This document shows positions 33,426-45,490 of a DNA stretch of 64,000 nt, piece by piece. Every line of letters starts with the position of its first letter. The stretch's first letter is position 1. The position numbers and the translations under genes are program-made. This stretch comes from Cryptomeria japonica (taxonomy: Eukaryota; Streptophyta; Pinopsida; Cupressales; Cupressaceae), in assembly GCF_030272615.1 (NCBI RefSeq), contig NC_081406.1:480348900-480412899 (forward strand), read 5' to 3'. Below the pieces are notes generated by a model that was not told the origin of the DNA, made no database searches, and saw nothing but the letters and a program-made list of their open reading frames with translations.

Positions 33426-36400
33426 CCATGTTGCAACATCAGGATCTCTGGTTTTGCTTGTGCCCTTAGTTGTTGTGTGGTGTATCAACCTTATGTTGTA
33501 TTCTTGTCCTCCTTGTTGTAAGAGTGTGATTTAGCAGACCTTAACTTGTGTGTTCACACCTTGTCCTCACCTTCTTGATGTGGGTGTGTCGGAGTGATTG
33601 TATGTGCTTTGTCTGCTTCTGGAGGTCTTGGTCTACAATTTCTCTTATTTTGAAGGAAAGTCGTATGTACCTTCCTCTTGATTCATTGTACTCTTTTGAC
33701 TAGACCATTTGGGTTGGTTAGTGTTGTCTTGGATCTAAAAGTAGGAAATGTGCTTATTTAAGGTTGTGATGTAGCGTAGTGTTGTTCGCTTGAAGGACTA
33801 GTGTGGTAGATTTTGAATGCCTATTATGTAGTAAATTGAATAATTATCACCCTTCCTCCTGTCTCTCTCTCTAGAAAGTAAAACCATTTTGATATGTGTA
33901 ATTATCTCTTATTTGAGTTTTCTTTTTGCGAGAGAAGGTTGTGACTTCTTGAGCCCTTGTGTGAGCCTTATAACGCTTATGTGTATTTAGATTATAAAGG
34001 GCTTTGGGTTTGGAAGTTAATATTGGTTATTGAGAAAAATTGTATGTTTACATTAAGGAATTCACCATGTGTCTCATAGGAGTAACACAATTAAATTCTA
34101 TCTTAAGTAATGTGCATTAATATGTGAATAGTTGATTTTGTGAAATTGCTTTAGTTGTAAAAGGAAGTATCAAAAGGGAACATGTTATAGTAACTTTGAG
34201 AGTGTCTTAAGATGTTCCATGAAAGATTGGTTATGTGCTTCTTCACCCAGATTGATTGAGGACCTATTTTTAGCAATGCTCCTTTGAACTTGCCTTTGGA
34301 TATAGATAATTGCCTTATTATGTTTAGAAAGGGCTAACGAAAAGCTTGTTTGATGTGTATGCATAAAAGTGTATCATTTAGTTGATAGCTCCTCATTTAA
34401 TTTCTTGTCGTATTTTGATTTTCAATGATAGGTTGCAGGTTTTGATATGTTTTCGTATTAAATTTAGAATAGTGAGTGTTCTCAAGAGGTCTTGTACTAT
34501 AGAAAGATTATTTGACTTGATTCTTGTTCGGAAAACTAGAACATTCTATTGCAACCATAATAATTGGAAATGTCATGTTAGGTTGTTTTGACATCCTCCT
34601 AAAAGATAGCGAAATGAAAACCGTGCAACTAAAATGATAGAATTATATCTGAGCATATAGTGTAACCTTGTGGATCTTATGTATTCGTAGGAAATAGTTT
34701 AATTTTCAAACTCTCTTTCCCCTTCTCCTTGCCTAGGATCATAAGGCTTTTTTTTAGAAATGCTACTAAGAATGCAGTGATTTAAGAAGAATTTTTATAA
34801 CGCATGTGAAATTGTATGTTTGCTTTTGGCTTCTAATTGAAAGAGGAAAGTTTTCACTTTGGAAAAGAAAATTGCATAGTTAGTAATGTGAATGCAAATG
34901 CTTAGTGAAATTTGAGAAATATATCAGAATGACGTTATTTCCTTGTGTAAATTTGAATTGTTAAGAATTTCAGTACGTGTAACTAGGGTAAACTTTATTT
35001 AGTGATTCATGTGGAAAACATAGGTAAAACCCTTCTTGAGTAGATGATAACGTATTGAAAATTACCCCCGTAAATGTGACTAAACTAGTAATGGTGCTAT
35101 ACCTTGTGTGTTGTAAGAAACCCATGCTTTCTATGTGTGCCCATGGGATGGTGAAGTAATCAACCATGGAGGATATGTTTGCTTATGGGTATGGGAGACC
35201 ATACTTTTTATGTGGTGTTGCTTATTTGTTTCCCTTACTGAGTGCCAACCCACAGGTTGTTGATAAGTCAGTATGTGAAGGGGTAGTATTAGAAGTCACC
35301 ATTCCTTGAATAGTATGGAACGACGTACGAGTAATGTCGACGCAAAGCAAATTTAGCTTCCCTATTTCGAGGAAAAATATAGTTCTATAATGAAACTGTA
35401 TTATAGGTGTATTCAATACTTTCCCTTGTGATGAACCGATTTATGAGGTTCATGTGTGCTAGCCTAATTCCTATCCTTTATTTTGAGCATATAGATGACA
35501 GTTCTTGAGCATAATGATGGATTTTATGGGAGCATATTTTGCCTTGTCTTCATGGGAGGCATGTTATTTTTCACATGAGCTACCAATTGACTAGTGTTGG
35601 TGGACTTGTGGGTAGACCTTAGCCATGTATACCTTTGGCTTATGATGAGTATCCTGAAAGGAACGTTGCTATGCGGGGTGTGACTTGCGCGTGCCCTTTT
35701 CCGTGAGGTACACTACCATGGGGGATACGTCCATTGCGTGTCCTTTCTACTTGGAGTATTGTCATGTCGTGCTGAGACACGATGCGAGATGTAGTAGACA
35801 TCGCCTTGCGACCTACTGATAGGTTTAGGGTAGAGCCATGTCGCGTGACGATGTGATGCGGGGTGATGTCGAGGTGCACACTACCATGCCATGCAGATGT
35901 GTGACAAGGCCACACCACATGATGAGCTACTGCGATAGCTAGACGATTGTTCCTTCCTTCCTCGTTGGTGGCTAGCTGCTAGTCACATAGTGATGTAATG
36001 TGCACTTATGATTTTCTTTTATTATTTGTTTATTTATTTATTCCCTTGTGGGCCAGAAATTTATTTTATTTTGACCTTGAAGGTTTAGCCACTATCTTGC
36101 AATCTTGTTCTTACTTGATTTGATGTTGCAATTTTGGAATTATTTTCTTGCCTTACTGTTGGAATTGACGATTATTATCTTTACTCTTCTGTACTTTGGT
36201 GGCTAAACTGGTTTATCCTTGTTGTTTTCGTATGCTGGTCTTGTGTTGAAATGTGAATTCCTCTCCAAGAACATAGGAGACGGTCTTGGTTGAGTGTATA
36301 CGAGGAAGTAGATGTAGGGAACCTTGAGGATGGGGGTATGTGAGGCTGTGAGACAGCTAGGATCCACTACCTACCTATGTGTGGTGACTATCTCTTGGAG

Positions 36401-37167
36401 GCTAAACACCTTACGCAACAAGGGATGTTCACGAGCGTCTTGTATGGAAGGTAGCACTACTATGGTGTACCCTAGCACCATCAAGCCCTTGAGTGAGTTG
36501 TTGGATATTTATGATCAGGTTATTTGTTCTGAGATCAGGCATAGAGATGTTGATCATGCATGTTATCTTTGACCGAGCATTAGACATGCTCACAGGTGGC
36601 CTTTTGTGTTGTGCAATTCCAGTTATGTGGATGGTTATTATGTGAAATCATAGATTAAATGGCGTTAACTTGTCACTATGTTATGGGACGTAGTCATTGG
36701 AAAGTGTAAACAATTGAGTTATTTGCATTGCTCTTAATCATTGAAAGTTAAATTGGTTGTAGAAATTTATATTGGAAGCTAGTTCTATGTGATAAAGTTT
36801 TGTAAAAAGATGTAATGGTAAAAGAGATTGATCATGATAACATGTTTTCTTGACCTACTTGGTAGAATGAGTATGGTAATTGATGCTTACCTCTTTTAAT
36901 GCTTTGATGGGTGTGATGAAAGGAAGAAAATTCTTGTTTTTCTGTTGTGATTATGGATAATACCTAGAATATTTTAAAGAAGTGTATGGCTTTAGATGTA
37001 TCTTGCCTATCGATAATGACAATCATAGAGGTTTTAGCAATAATGTTTCATTTATTTATTGAAAGATTCATATGTGCAAATTTATAATTGTTAAATGAGA
37101 TTCAGGGCTAATACGTGTTGCATGTTTTCTGTCTAGCCTTGCGACTTCCAGGAGTAAGTCAGAGCCT
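33426..37167 (+). other. Internal domain of element B, non-coding
   Basis: About 3.7 kb read in all frames by eye through the open stretches: no gag, knuckle, YVDD, LYFDGS, HHCC or DDE motif. The longest open frames (35640-35918 minus, 36324-36572 plus) have no family signature. The section 35640-35940 is comparatively GC-rich (CATGTCGCGTGACGATG). This fits a structural, non-coding LARD interior. Confidence 0.75.
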
Positions 37168-37179
37168 AAGGGGGGAGAA
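37168..37179 (+). other. Polypurine tract of element B
   Basis: AAGGGGGGAGAA directly abuts the 3' LTR start at 37180. Confidence 0.95.
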
Positions 37180-38977
37180 TGTAGTGCCCCTACCCTAGTC
37201 AGCCTTGCAAAACCAGTTTGACCTTGGTTGACTTCCTATGTGGCATTCTTGAATGGTTGATTTACCATGGTGTAATGTTGTAGATTAGATAATACGAATA
37301 TTGTGCATACCTGTTAATGTGCTTTAGCATTGATTCTTAGGTAAGTTTAATTGTCTCCCTAATTCTTGTTATAAATCTCGAGCTAATGCCTTCATTGAAT
37401 ATGTATATATATGTATGCTTGCGTGACTCATGGGTGCAGGAGATTGCAGGTATAGTATCACCTAGGTGCAAGGTTCGTCTCCATTAGGATTTCTAGGGTT
37501 GAGTATACCTCTTTCATCCTTAGAATTTGGATTAGGTGGTCATAAAACCCTCGTCTTGCCTTAGCCATGATCAGGTGAGCGTCGTGCATGGTCCGTTGGG
37601 TTCCTTTTTCATTTGGGTTTGCGTGTCACATGATTGGTGGGCTATCTTGGTTGGTGTGCCTTGCATGTGGTAAAATGGAGTGCTTTATCCTAAGTATTTA
37701 ATGTGTTCATTTATGCATTAGTAATTGAGAAATCAGAATAAATAGGTTTCTTTTAGGTGATTAATCATTAATTAAAAAGGATCGCTATATTTATGGTTGT
37801 AGCAAGTTTAAGTATTTAATTTAATTTAATGTGTTCATTTACGCATTAGTAATTGAGGAATTAAAATAAATAAGTTTCTTTTATGTGATTAATCATTAAT
37901 TAAAAAAGATCGCTCTATTTATGTTTGTAGCAAGTTTAATTTAATGGTTAATTTAAAATCGTGAATTTATTTAGTTTATGCATTTTAAAAGGGAAAGATT
38001 TAAAGTTATTTGAAATATAAATAATTTAATCTCTTTTGCGTTTTGGTAAGGAAAGGTTAATTTTACCCTTTTAAGAAAATCAATTTTGATTAGAAAAGTA
38101 AGTTTTATTCATATATATTTTGATTTAGTGTGAAAGATTGATTTTGGGAAATTAATGTAATCAAAATATTTTTCCCTCATCAATATTGCGAAATAGAAAT
38201 GTTAGCTTGTTAATATTGAGAAAATTAAATTAAATGAGAGAGAAGCATTTTAATTTTAATTAGAAAAGCAAGTAAGATTTTTGAATAGTTGAAAAGAATG
38301 ATTTCTCATTTTAATTTAAAAGATGTTTAAAATTCAAAATTGGGAATTAGGTCAAAATTCATTCTATTTAACCTAGGTTGGAAAATATTTTTGGGGTTGT
38401 TGAATTTTTGGGAAATTCTTTTTTTTCTTGGATGGAGATTGGGGGTTTTGGAAAAGGATGGATTTTTCTACAGCTCCAGGTTGGTCTCTTCTTCAAGATC
38501 TTGCTAGGAATGCTAAAAGAGGTAGGGTTCTTGTTTGCCCTGTCATTTTATTGTAAATAAAAAAAAAATTGTGTTTGATTCTCCCTCATGAAATTTTGGT
38601 TTAAAAATCCATGAATGTTCTTAAGATTTAAGTTTTTAGTTTTGAGAATATTGATTATTTTTGGGTCAAGATTGTTAAAATGGAGTGGATAAATGGGAGT
38701 AAATCCATCTGAGGAAGCCAAATTTGTTTTGTGGTTGAGCAAATCTTGCCCATTTGAAAGTTATTGTGTATTGGAAAATCATGATCTTGCAAAAAAACAA
38801 ATAATAATCCCATGTTGTTGTTTTAAACATTTTGGAAAAATGTGTTTGAGTGACTGTGAATGAAAGAAAGTTTGGGGTTTTCGTTTATTACTGTTTTAAT
38901 TTTTTTTGGGTTATTGTTTTTTTTTATTTTTAAAATCTAATAAACAAAAAAAAAGGGGATGAAAATTTCTTGGGGTT

Positions 38978-39220
38978 AGGGTTTGGTGGGCGGAGGAGCC
39001 GAAGCTCGGCTCGCGCCGCCGTGCTTTTCCCCTCCTCCCCGCGAGAGATTCCGCAGGGTTCCCCTACTCCTATGGTGGCTGCCCGCGGTGGCTGCAGGGA
39101 GCGGCGCCCGTGGTGGCTGCCCGTGATGGTCGCAGTGAGCGGCGTCGCGGTGGCCGTAGGGGGGAGCTACGGGCCACTCCTGTGATGGGTGGTGGGCCCC
39201 GTAGTGGCCTCCCCAGTTTT
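38978..39220 (+). other. CpG-rich block inside the 3' LTR of element B
   Basis: Counterpart of 30918-31190. Several CpGs of the 5' copy appear as TpG or CpA here (for example GCCACGCCC versus GCCGTGCTT), and one repeat module of GCGGTGGC words is rearranged. Confidence 0.75.
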
Positions 39221-40849
39221 GCCTTTTTAAAAGTATTATTTACTTATTTATTATTATTTAGAAAAATAATAATAATGACTTAGTTTAATAGTTTTTTTAA
39301 TTTATTCTCTCTTATTATTAATTATTATTAATATATAGTTTATTAAAAAAAAAAAATTAAAAAATTAAAAAAATAAATATGTATTAAATAATAATTAATT
39401 TGGAAGCGGTGAACTATTAAATTATTTTAATATATATATTTTATTAATGTGGATTAATATAAATGTATATTAATTGAATTTTAAATTTGGAATTGTGTAT
39501 TAGTAAATTATTAATGGTTATGTATTATTATCCAGGGGTTAATAAATATGTGCTAGTTAATAATTATTTTGGATAATTGGAAAATAGGAATATTATATCA
39601 TTGGGTATTTTTAGAAACATAGATAATATACTTTTGGAAATATTAGGAATTTAATTAAAGTATCGTTAGGAAAATTTGGCAAGTAAATGATATTTTCATT
39701 TAGTAGAATAAATTGTTAATTTATGTTTTTCTCCGAATTGGGAAATAGGTAAGATTGAACTAGTGCAATTGTGGTATTGAAATTACCTTGTAATGGTGTT
39801 TTGTGTTTTGTGTTATTGTATTTTGAGAACTTAGATCTTTTAGAAAACTGGATCAACCTTTAAATGTTTGGATCAGTATGGGAAAAGATTGTTCTTTGTT
39901 GTTATTGCGGTTGTAAGTTTCTAATTTTTTTATTTTCTTTTGTTTAAAGTCATGGCAATACCCGGATATGTATGTTTAGACCCTGTCATCTGGTTGAATT
40001 GTGGTTGGCCCTAGGTTGGTCAGTATCCTAGTTAGAGTATGGTCAGACAAGAGACCTTTGTATTAGCTTTGAATATGCTTAGTGGGAGTCATTTCTATGT
40101 AGGGATCATTTAGGATTTATCGACCGAAGTGGTTGTTTGTATATTGGTTGTTGTTCGCCTAAAAGGCAGGAATGTAAATGACATGAACCTTATGTAATCT
40201 TAACTTAATTAATTGCCAGAGGGGTCTTGCAGTTGAGCAGACCCGGAGATGTAGCCCTCTAGGGGTGAACTCCGAGATCATTTCTATGTTATGTGATGCT
40301 TTTGTCTCTCATGTTTCATAGTTAGTGTTGGAATGTATGGATGCATTATGAAGTGTGTAATGGGGATTAGATGAAGATAATTTTTGGAATGCATGTATAT
40401 AGTCATCTTGTTAAATGCAGTAATTAGGATCATAAAAGATTGTAGATATGATTATGGAAAGTATTTTGTTAATGTTAATGAAAATAAGTAACCATGGAAA
40501 GACACACTAGGTTATGATGAAAATAAAGCATGTAATGAAATTAGATGCATGGTATATGGTTAAGGAAAAATTTGAACGAAATGAATGGATAACAATTATT
40601 GGATGAACTTGTCATATTACCTAAATTGTAATTCTAATGGATGAACTTCATTTAGTTACTTACATTTTAATCTCAATAAATGAACATCATCATAATAGCT
40701 ATATTTTAACTAAATTGGATGAATTCATTTAGTTATTTACGTATTATTCTAAATAAATGAACTTCATCAAATTAGCTTCATTCTAACTATAATTGGATGA
40801 ACTCAATTGGATTATCCACATTATAACCTTAATAAATGAACTTCAACCT

Positions 40850-41035
40850 AGTACAATTTTTAGTTAGCTCATTATTCAGTTGCATTATATGCATTCATTT
40901 GTCAGTTGCATTATAAGCATATCATTTTATTAACAGATCAACAGTCATAAATCATGATTGAGTATATTTGGACAAACAAAAACAAATTTGCATTTGCTCA
41001 TTTTAGATGCATTCATCTTCAAAATCATTCCATCT
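40850..41035 (+). repeat. 186-bp copy of downstream element A sequence inserted in the 3' LTR of B
   Basis: Matches 41998-42183 over exactly 186 bases with six mismatches and no gaps, same orientation, and is absent from the 5' LTR at the equivalent point (32800). Before the insertion the target read CCT/AATA; the copied piece ends CCATCT, giving a CT microhomology. There is no target duplication and there are no terminal repeats. Confidence 0.9.
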
Positions 41036-41650
41036 AATACCTACACTTTATCTATAATGGATGAACTCATTGGTTATTTACATTTCAATGTAAATAAATT
41101 AACTTCACCTTATTAACTATATTTTAACTATAATGGATGAACCCATTTGGTTATGTACATTTTAGCCTTAATAAATGAACTTCATTTTATTAGCTATATT
41201 GTAACTAAAATGGATGGACTCATCAAGATTACCATATTTTATCCTTAATGGATGAATTTGCATGTGTTCTATGTTTTAACTTCTATGGGTAAAATTCCTC
41301 ATGTTAGCCTCATCTTCAACCATAATAGATGAACGCTTCCTAATTTCTATAATGTTAATCCACTGAATAAAGTATATCCATGTTTCAAGTAATAACATGT
41401 AATTAAGATATCCTGCTAAATTGGATCAGATGTTGCGAGTTGAGTTAGGTGTTAGGTTACGTAATCACGTTGGGAAAATCCTTAGGTTCGTTTAGTCGTC
41501 CGCTGTGTTATCTAAGTGTTAGATAACTCCAATGCATCTTAATGTTGTGTCTTATGAATATATTATTAAAAAAAAATAAAAATATTTACACTCCATTTGA
41601 GTGTTTTAGCTTTATCCCTTCGGGGTTTCTTGGTGAGGCATTACAGTCCA

Positions 41651-42760
41651 TGAATAGAGAAGCTATGATGGGGCATGATTATTTTCTTTGATTGCTGTCT
41701 GTGGTTTATCTCTTACTACAGTATGAACTTGTCTCAGGATATGATCGGCAAAAGATCAAGGAGGACATTCCAAGTCATGCATGAAAGGAAATAATCCTTG
41801 TCTGTTCTGCAAGCAATACTCATGTCAACTTGATCCATTATATCAAGTTGCTTGTATTAACTTGCTATATCAAAATCCATGTAAGGAATACTTAGGTCAT
41901 CTTGAATCATTATGTCAAGTTGCTTGTATTTTCTTACAACATTTAATGCTCAATGATGAAATCAAGCACTGTTACAAGATCACATATGAAGAATGGCAGT
42001 ACAATTTTTAGTTAGCTCATTATTCAGTTGCATTATACGCATTCATTTGTTAGTTGCATTATAAGCATATCATTTCATTAACAGATCAATAGTCATAAAT
42101 CATGATTGAGTATATTTGGACAAACAAAAACAAATTTGCATTTGCTCATTTTAGATGCATTCCTCTTCAGAATCATTCCATCTCATTTAGTTGTATTTCA
42201 AAAATTGCATTAGTTTGCATTCAATTAAGTGCATTTTAGTCATCATATAGTGTATCATCATTATAGTTTACGTTATTATTTAATTTATGATCATTTAGTT
42301 GCATTTTTGCACTTAGAATCATAATCATTATAAACATTAAATAAAAACTCAAAAACATTTTCATATAGATCATTTACATTTACATCATCATAAATCAAAA
42401 GCAAATCAATCATTCATGTGCAAATCCATATAGATCATTGCATTCATATCATTTAAGTTAGAAATCATTTCCATTTGCATCCAAGGTCATCAAAATTGAA
42501 AATACAAAAGCATTTATCATTGCATCATCATATGAAGTATCATCATCAAATAGAATAACATACATAACATCATACATATAATCACTGCATCCATATAATC
42601 AAAGCATAAATATCATCATCAAATAGAGTAACATGCATAATAAAGATCATCATTATATAGAATCCATGTCTGCATATAGATCGTCATAAAAACAATAAAA
42701 GTCCAAGTATACAATGATATCCAATAAACAATATAAATGCCTCATCAAATACAAATCAAG
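41651..42760 (+). other. Element A 3' region between element B and the PMD frame, no gene seen
   Basis: Contains a direct repeat of about 90 bp (TATCAAGTTGCTTGTATT near 41838 and TGTCAAGTTGCTTGTATT near 41911), the source of the 186-bp copy (41998-42183), and CATCATCATATAATCA simple sequence from 42200 that forms the downstream flank of the PMD frame. Confidence 0.6.
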
Positions 42761-44767
42761 TCACGGCTGTCCTGTACCACTACCACCTGACTCTGTCTGT
42801 CTCTGTGGTTGTGGGTGAGAAGATCCTCTAGATTCCTGTCTCCCATGCTCACCACTCCTCTGAGGAGGTCCCATGACCCCACCACTGCTAGTATCCATCA
42901 GCATGGTGGTATGATAACTACCTTCTCTTTGGCTCTCTGCAACTGCCTCCTCATATCATCGTCGCCAGTGGGAAGTCTCCTTCCTGGCTCGAACTAGTGC
43001 TCTAATAGTATCCACCAAGAGAGTACCTGATCCAACCTGCTGAATATGATCAATAAGACCCTGAGTATCCTATTGTCTCCTAATAGCTCTATCCCGCTCA
43101 GTAATAAGAGTATGCACCTATGCTCAAAGCTGATCAATCTATGCTCTCAAACTATCAATAGTATCCTGCCCTGACACATCATGCTCTGGTGCATCCTGCT
43201 CTGGCATATCATGAACTGCTGCATCTTGCTATGGTGCATGAACCCCAATCCCCTCACCAGCAACCTGTCCAACTACTGGAATCTCAGTCTGAGTAACTCT
43301 CCAAACCCATCATCTAATTAGGGGAACATGATCCTCAGGATTCTCATCATCTCCACCATGTGCTGCAATAACCCTTGGATCTGACTGAATCTATCCAAAA
43401 TCAATGCCTCTCCTGCAACCCCCATCCAGTCCAATCACCCTGCCTCCTGTCAATGGCAACCCTCTTGGTGATGTCATGCCTATCCTGCCATGCTCTCTCC
43501 CAATCCATCCAACATCTCTCCCACCCATAGGATGCACTCTCTCAATCCTACCAGCTAGTCCAAACGATCCTCCACGGACTCTCAATCGACCTCCCCTCCG
43601 TCCAGGTCTCCTACCACCACCACCTCCATCCCCACCATCATCTCCACCTCCCCCAGCCTCATGAGTAGCTCTAAGCTCTCATCTCTATTTTCATCTCCTA
43701 AAAACTGGATCATCTGAGTCATCCTCATCATCTCCTGAACTAGGAGGAGGATCTGTTGGATCAGTAATGCGAGGAAATGGATGAGCTAATATATACTGGG
43801 CATAATCTGCAGTAACCCTAGGATCAAGAATGTGTAATCTCATATTATAAGCCACTCTCAGAGTAGCAACAAACTCTGCATGAGCAATCTCAAATGACAA
43901 GGAAGGTCCCCAATCTCATCTATCTCTATAACGTCGAGCATATATAGTCACACTAGTAGGCATAGGCTAGATGATACCAAACTGTCTCAAAATCTGACCA
44001 ATCAACTATCGCTCAATAATGAAAGGTGTCCGACCAATGAGATATCTACTCTGCATGATAAATGGTAATGTCTTTGCATCATCCATCCATGGCTCACAAT
44101 CAAGATATGGTCTCCAAGTAATGTTTTCCAATGAATCCAACACCCAACACCAATACTCCATCTTACCCATCTTATGCTGAGTAAGGATACCTACATAAAA
44201 ATATACATATGGTTGCCTCTCTCTATGCACTCTGTGATGGATAGGCCGCATAACAACAATGTGCTCCTAACACCAGATTTGCAATAAAGTGCATCCAATA
44301 GACAAACTCACACTCTCATCATACACTACTTGGTGAAGATCATGATATAAATGTGCCAGCATGCAAACACCCCAAGCATATCGAGTATGATGTTGCATCA
44401 TACTTAGGAGAATCTTACCCCATCCAACTGAAAAACCTCATGATCTTCTATCAGGATATATAAATCCTCCAATCAAACCAGCAAGAATAACAGGAAGAGC
44501 CTCATAATACATCACCATATCAACGCATCTGATCTCTCCTCTACCAATGCTATCATCAACAAACACAACTTTGCAAGCCTCTATCCCAACCCAATCCCGA
44601 TAATCATACTGTACAAGCTCACTAGTCACTGGGATATGCAGAATCCTATATACATCCTCAAGAGTCACACTAATCTCACCCGTTGGTAGGAGGAAAGTGC
44701 TATGCTCATTGTGCCATCTCTTGGCCAATGCTGTCAATAATCCTCTATTATGCGTAATCTCAGGCAT
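42761..44767 (-). pseudogene. Plant mobile domain (PMD) protein of element A, antisense to gag-pol
   Basis: A single 669-codon frame on minus, from the Met at 44767 (preceded in frame by GLRHLLY, so the true start may be slightly upstream) to TGA at 42761-42763. The N-terminal 250 residues have PMD motifs: LLTALAKRWHNEHSTFLLP, GEISVTLEDVYRILHIPV, DWVGIEACK, CMLAHLYHDL, PIHHRVHRERQPYVYFYVG, WVLDSLENITWRPYLDC. Then come an acidic stretch (SSGDDEDDSDDP), a Gly/Arg-rich block, a coiled-coil-like region with TLITERDRAIRRQ, and a Ser/Gly/Pro/Gln tail. Sixteen in-frame stops but no frameshift. In plants PMD proteins occur both as host genes (MAIN/MAIL family, involved in silencing and genome stability) and inside transposons. 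It converges on gag-pol. Confidence 0.88.
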
Positions 44768-44892
44768 ATATAATAAATGGCGTAAACCACATGTTTAATC
44801 TCATCCTGGGTCAACTCCGAAACTAAATGATGCATTGCGGGTAATTTCTCCCGACATTGGAGAACATCAAGTTTCTCCTATTTTGTCAAGAG

Positions 44893-45170
44893 AAATCAAT
44901 CAAATCAAAACTGAATCATTAAATCTATCTATCTATCAAATCAAAACTGAATCATCAAATCTATCAATCAATCAAATCAAAACTGAATCATCATCTATAT
45001 ATCTATCTATCAATCAAACTGAAGCAAACTACACTATCTATCAATCAAATCAAAACTGAATCAAAGCTATCAATCAATCAAGCTAATCAAAGCTATCAAT
45101 CAATCAAGCTAATCAAAGCTATCTATCAATCAAGCTAATCAAAGCTATCTATCAATCATGCAATCGCTAA
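44893..45170 (-). repeat. Tandem repeats upstream of the PMD frame
   Basis: First a block of units around ATCAAATCAAAACTGAATCA, then about four units of AATCAAAGCTATCAATCAAT CAAGCT-type sequence (26-27 bp) from about 45059 to 45160. They lie between the PMD start and the inverted 21-bp array, that is in the likely PMD leader. Confidence 0.8.
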
Positions 45171-45275
45171 ATCAAGACCCTATCTCATCATCAATGCATA
45201 TTAAACATGTTAAATCTAATCATCAAAATGATTTTTAGCCTTTGCACTTATCAAAAACATCAAATTTGAGCAAAA

Positions 45276-45490
45276 GCGTTATCTTATTGAGCATTTGTGC
45301 TAAACTACATCAAATGCATATGTGCTAACCCATGCAAAAGTGCTACCTTTTCTAGCAAAAGCTCTAACAAACGATGCATTTGCACTATCCTATGCATAAG
45401 CGCTAAAATTTTTAACATATGCGCTAATCTATTTATTTGCGCTAATCCTAACTGCATATGCGCTAAAACAAATTGCATTTGCGCTAACCT
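45276..45490 (-). repeat. Inverted 21-bp tandem array (CAAATGCGCTAA), upstream of PMD
   Basis: Cores (GYGCTA) begin at 45276, 45297, 45322, 45340, 45361, 45382, 45400, 45421, 45439, 45460 and 45481; spacings are 18, 21 or 25, mostly 21. On the minus strand they read TTAGCGCATATG and TTAGCGCAAATG, the same sense as the array at 18739-19000 relative to its gene. Confidence 0.9.

Larger units (their letters stand above)
29157..41645 (+). mobile_element. Element B: LARD-like non-autonomous LTR retrotransposon
   Basis: 12.5 kb. LTRs begin TGTAGTGCCCC and end GGGGCATTACA (imperfect 11-base terminal inverted repeat). Flanks carry the 5-bp duplication GTCCA (29152-29156 and 41646-41650). The primer site matches initiator Met tRNA and a polypurine tract abuts the 3' LTR. 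LTR lengths (4.3 and 4.5 kb) and a 3.77-kb internal region without gag or pol motifs match the proportions of LARDs. It must depend on proteins from another element. LTRs differ by about 5 percent over the first 345 bases, counted by eye. Confidence 0.93.
37180..41645 (+). repeat. 3' LTR of element B
   Basis: 4466 bp. Longer than the 5' LTR because of a 186-bp insertion at 40850-41035, a segment of about 50 bases at 38410-38458 and an A-rich expansion at 39345-39375. It ends GTGAGGCATTACA followed by the target duplication GTCCA. Confidence 0.95.

Noticed and set aside
43404-43664. Pro-rich open frame on plus opposite the PMD Gly/Arg-rich block
   Set aside because: It is the complement of Gly/Arg codons in the PMD frame; Pro-rich shadow.
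42761-44767. Stop-codon reassignment as explanation for stops without frameshifts
   Set aside because: TAA, TAG and TGA all occur, in elements of a plant nuclear genome, and gag-pol also has frameshifts; decay explains it.
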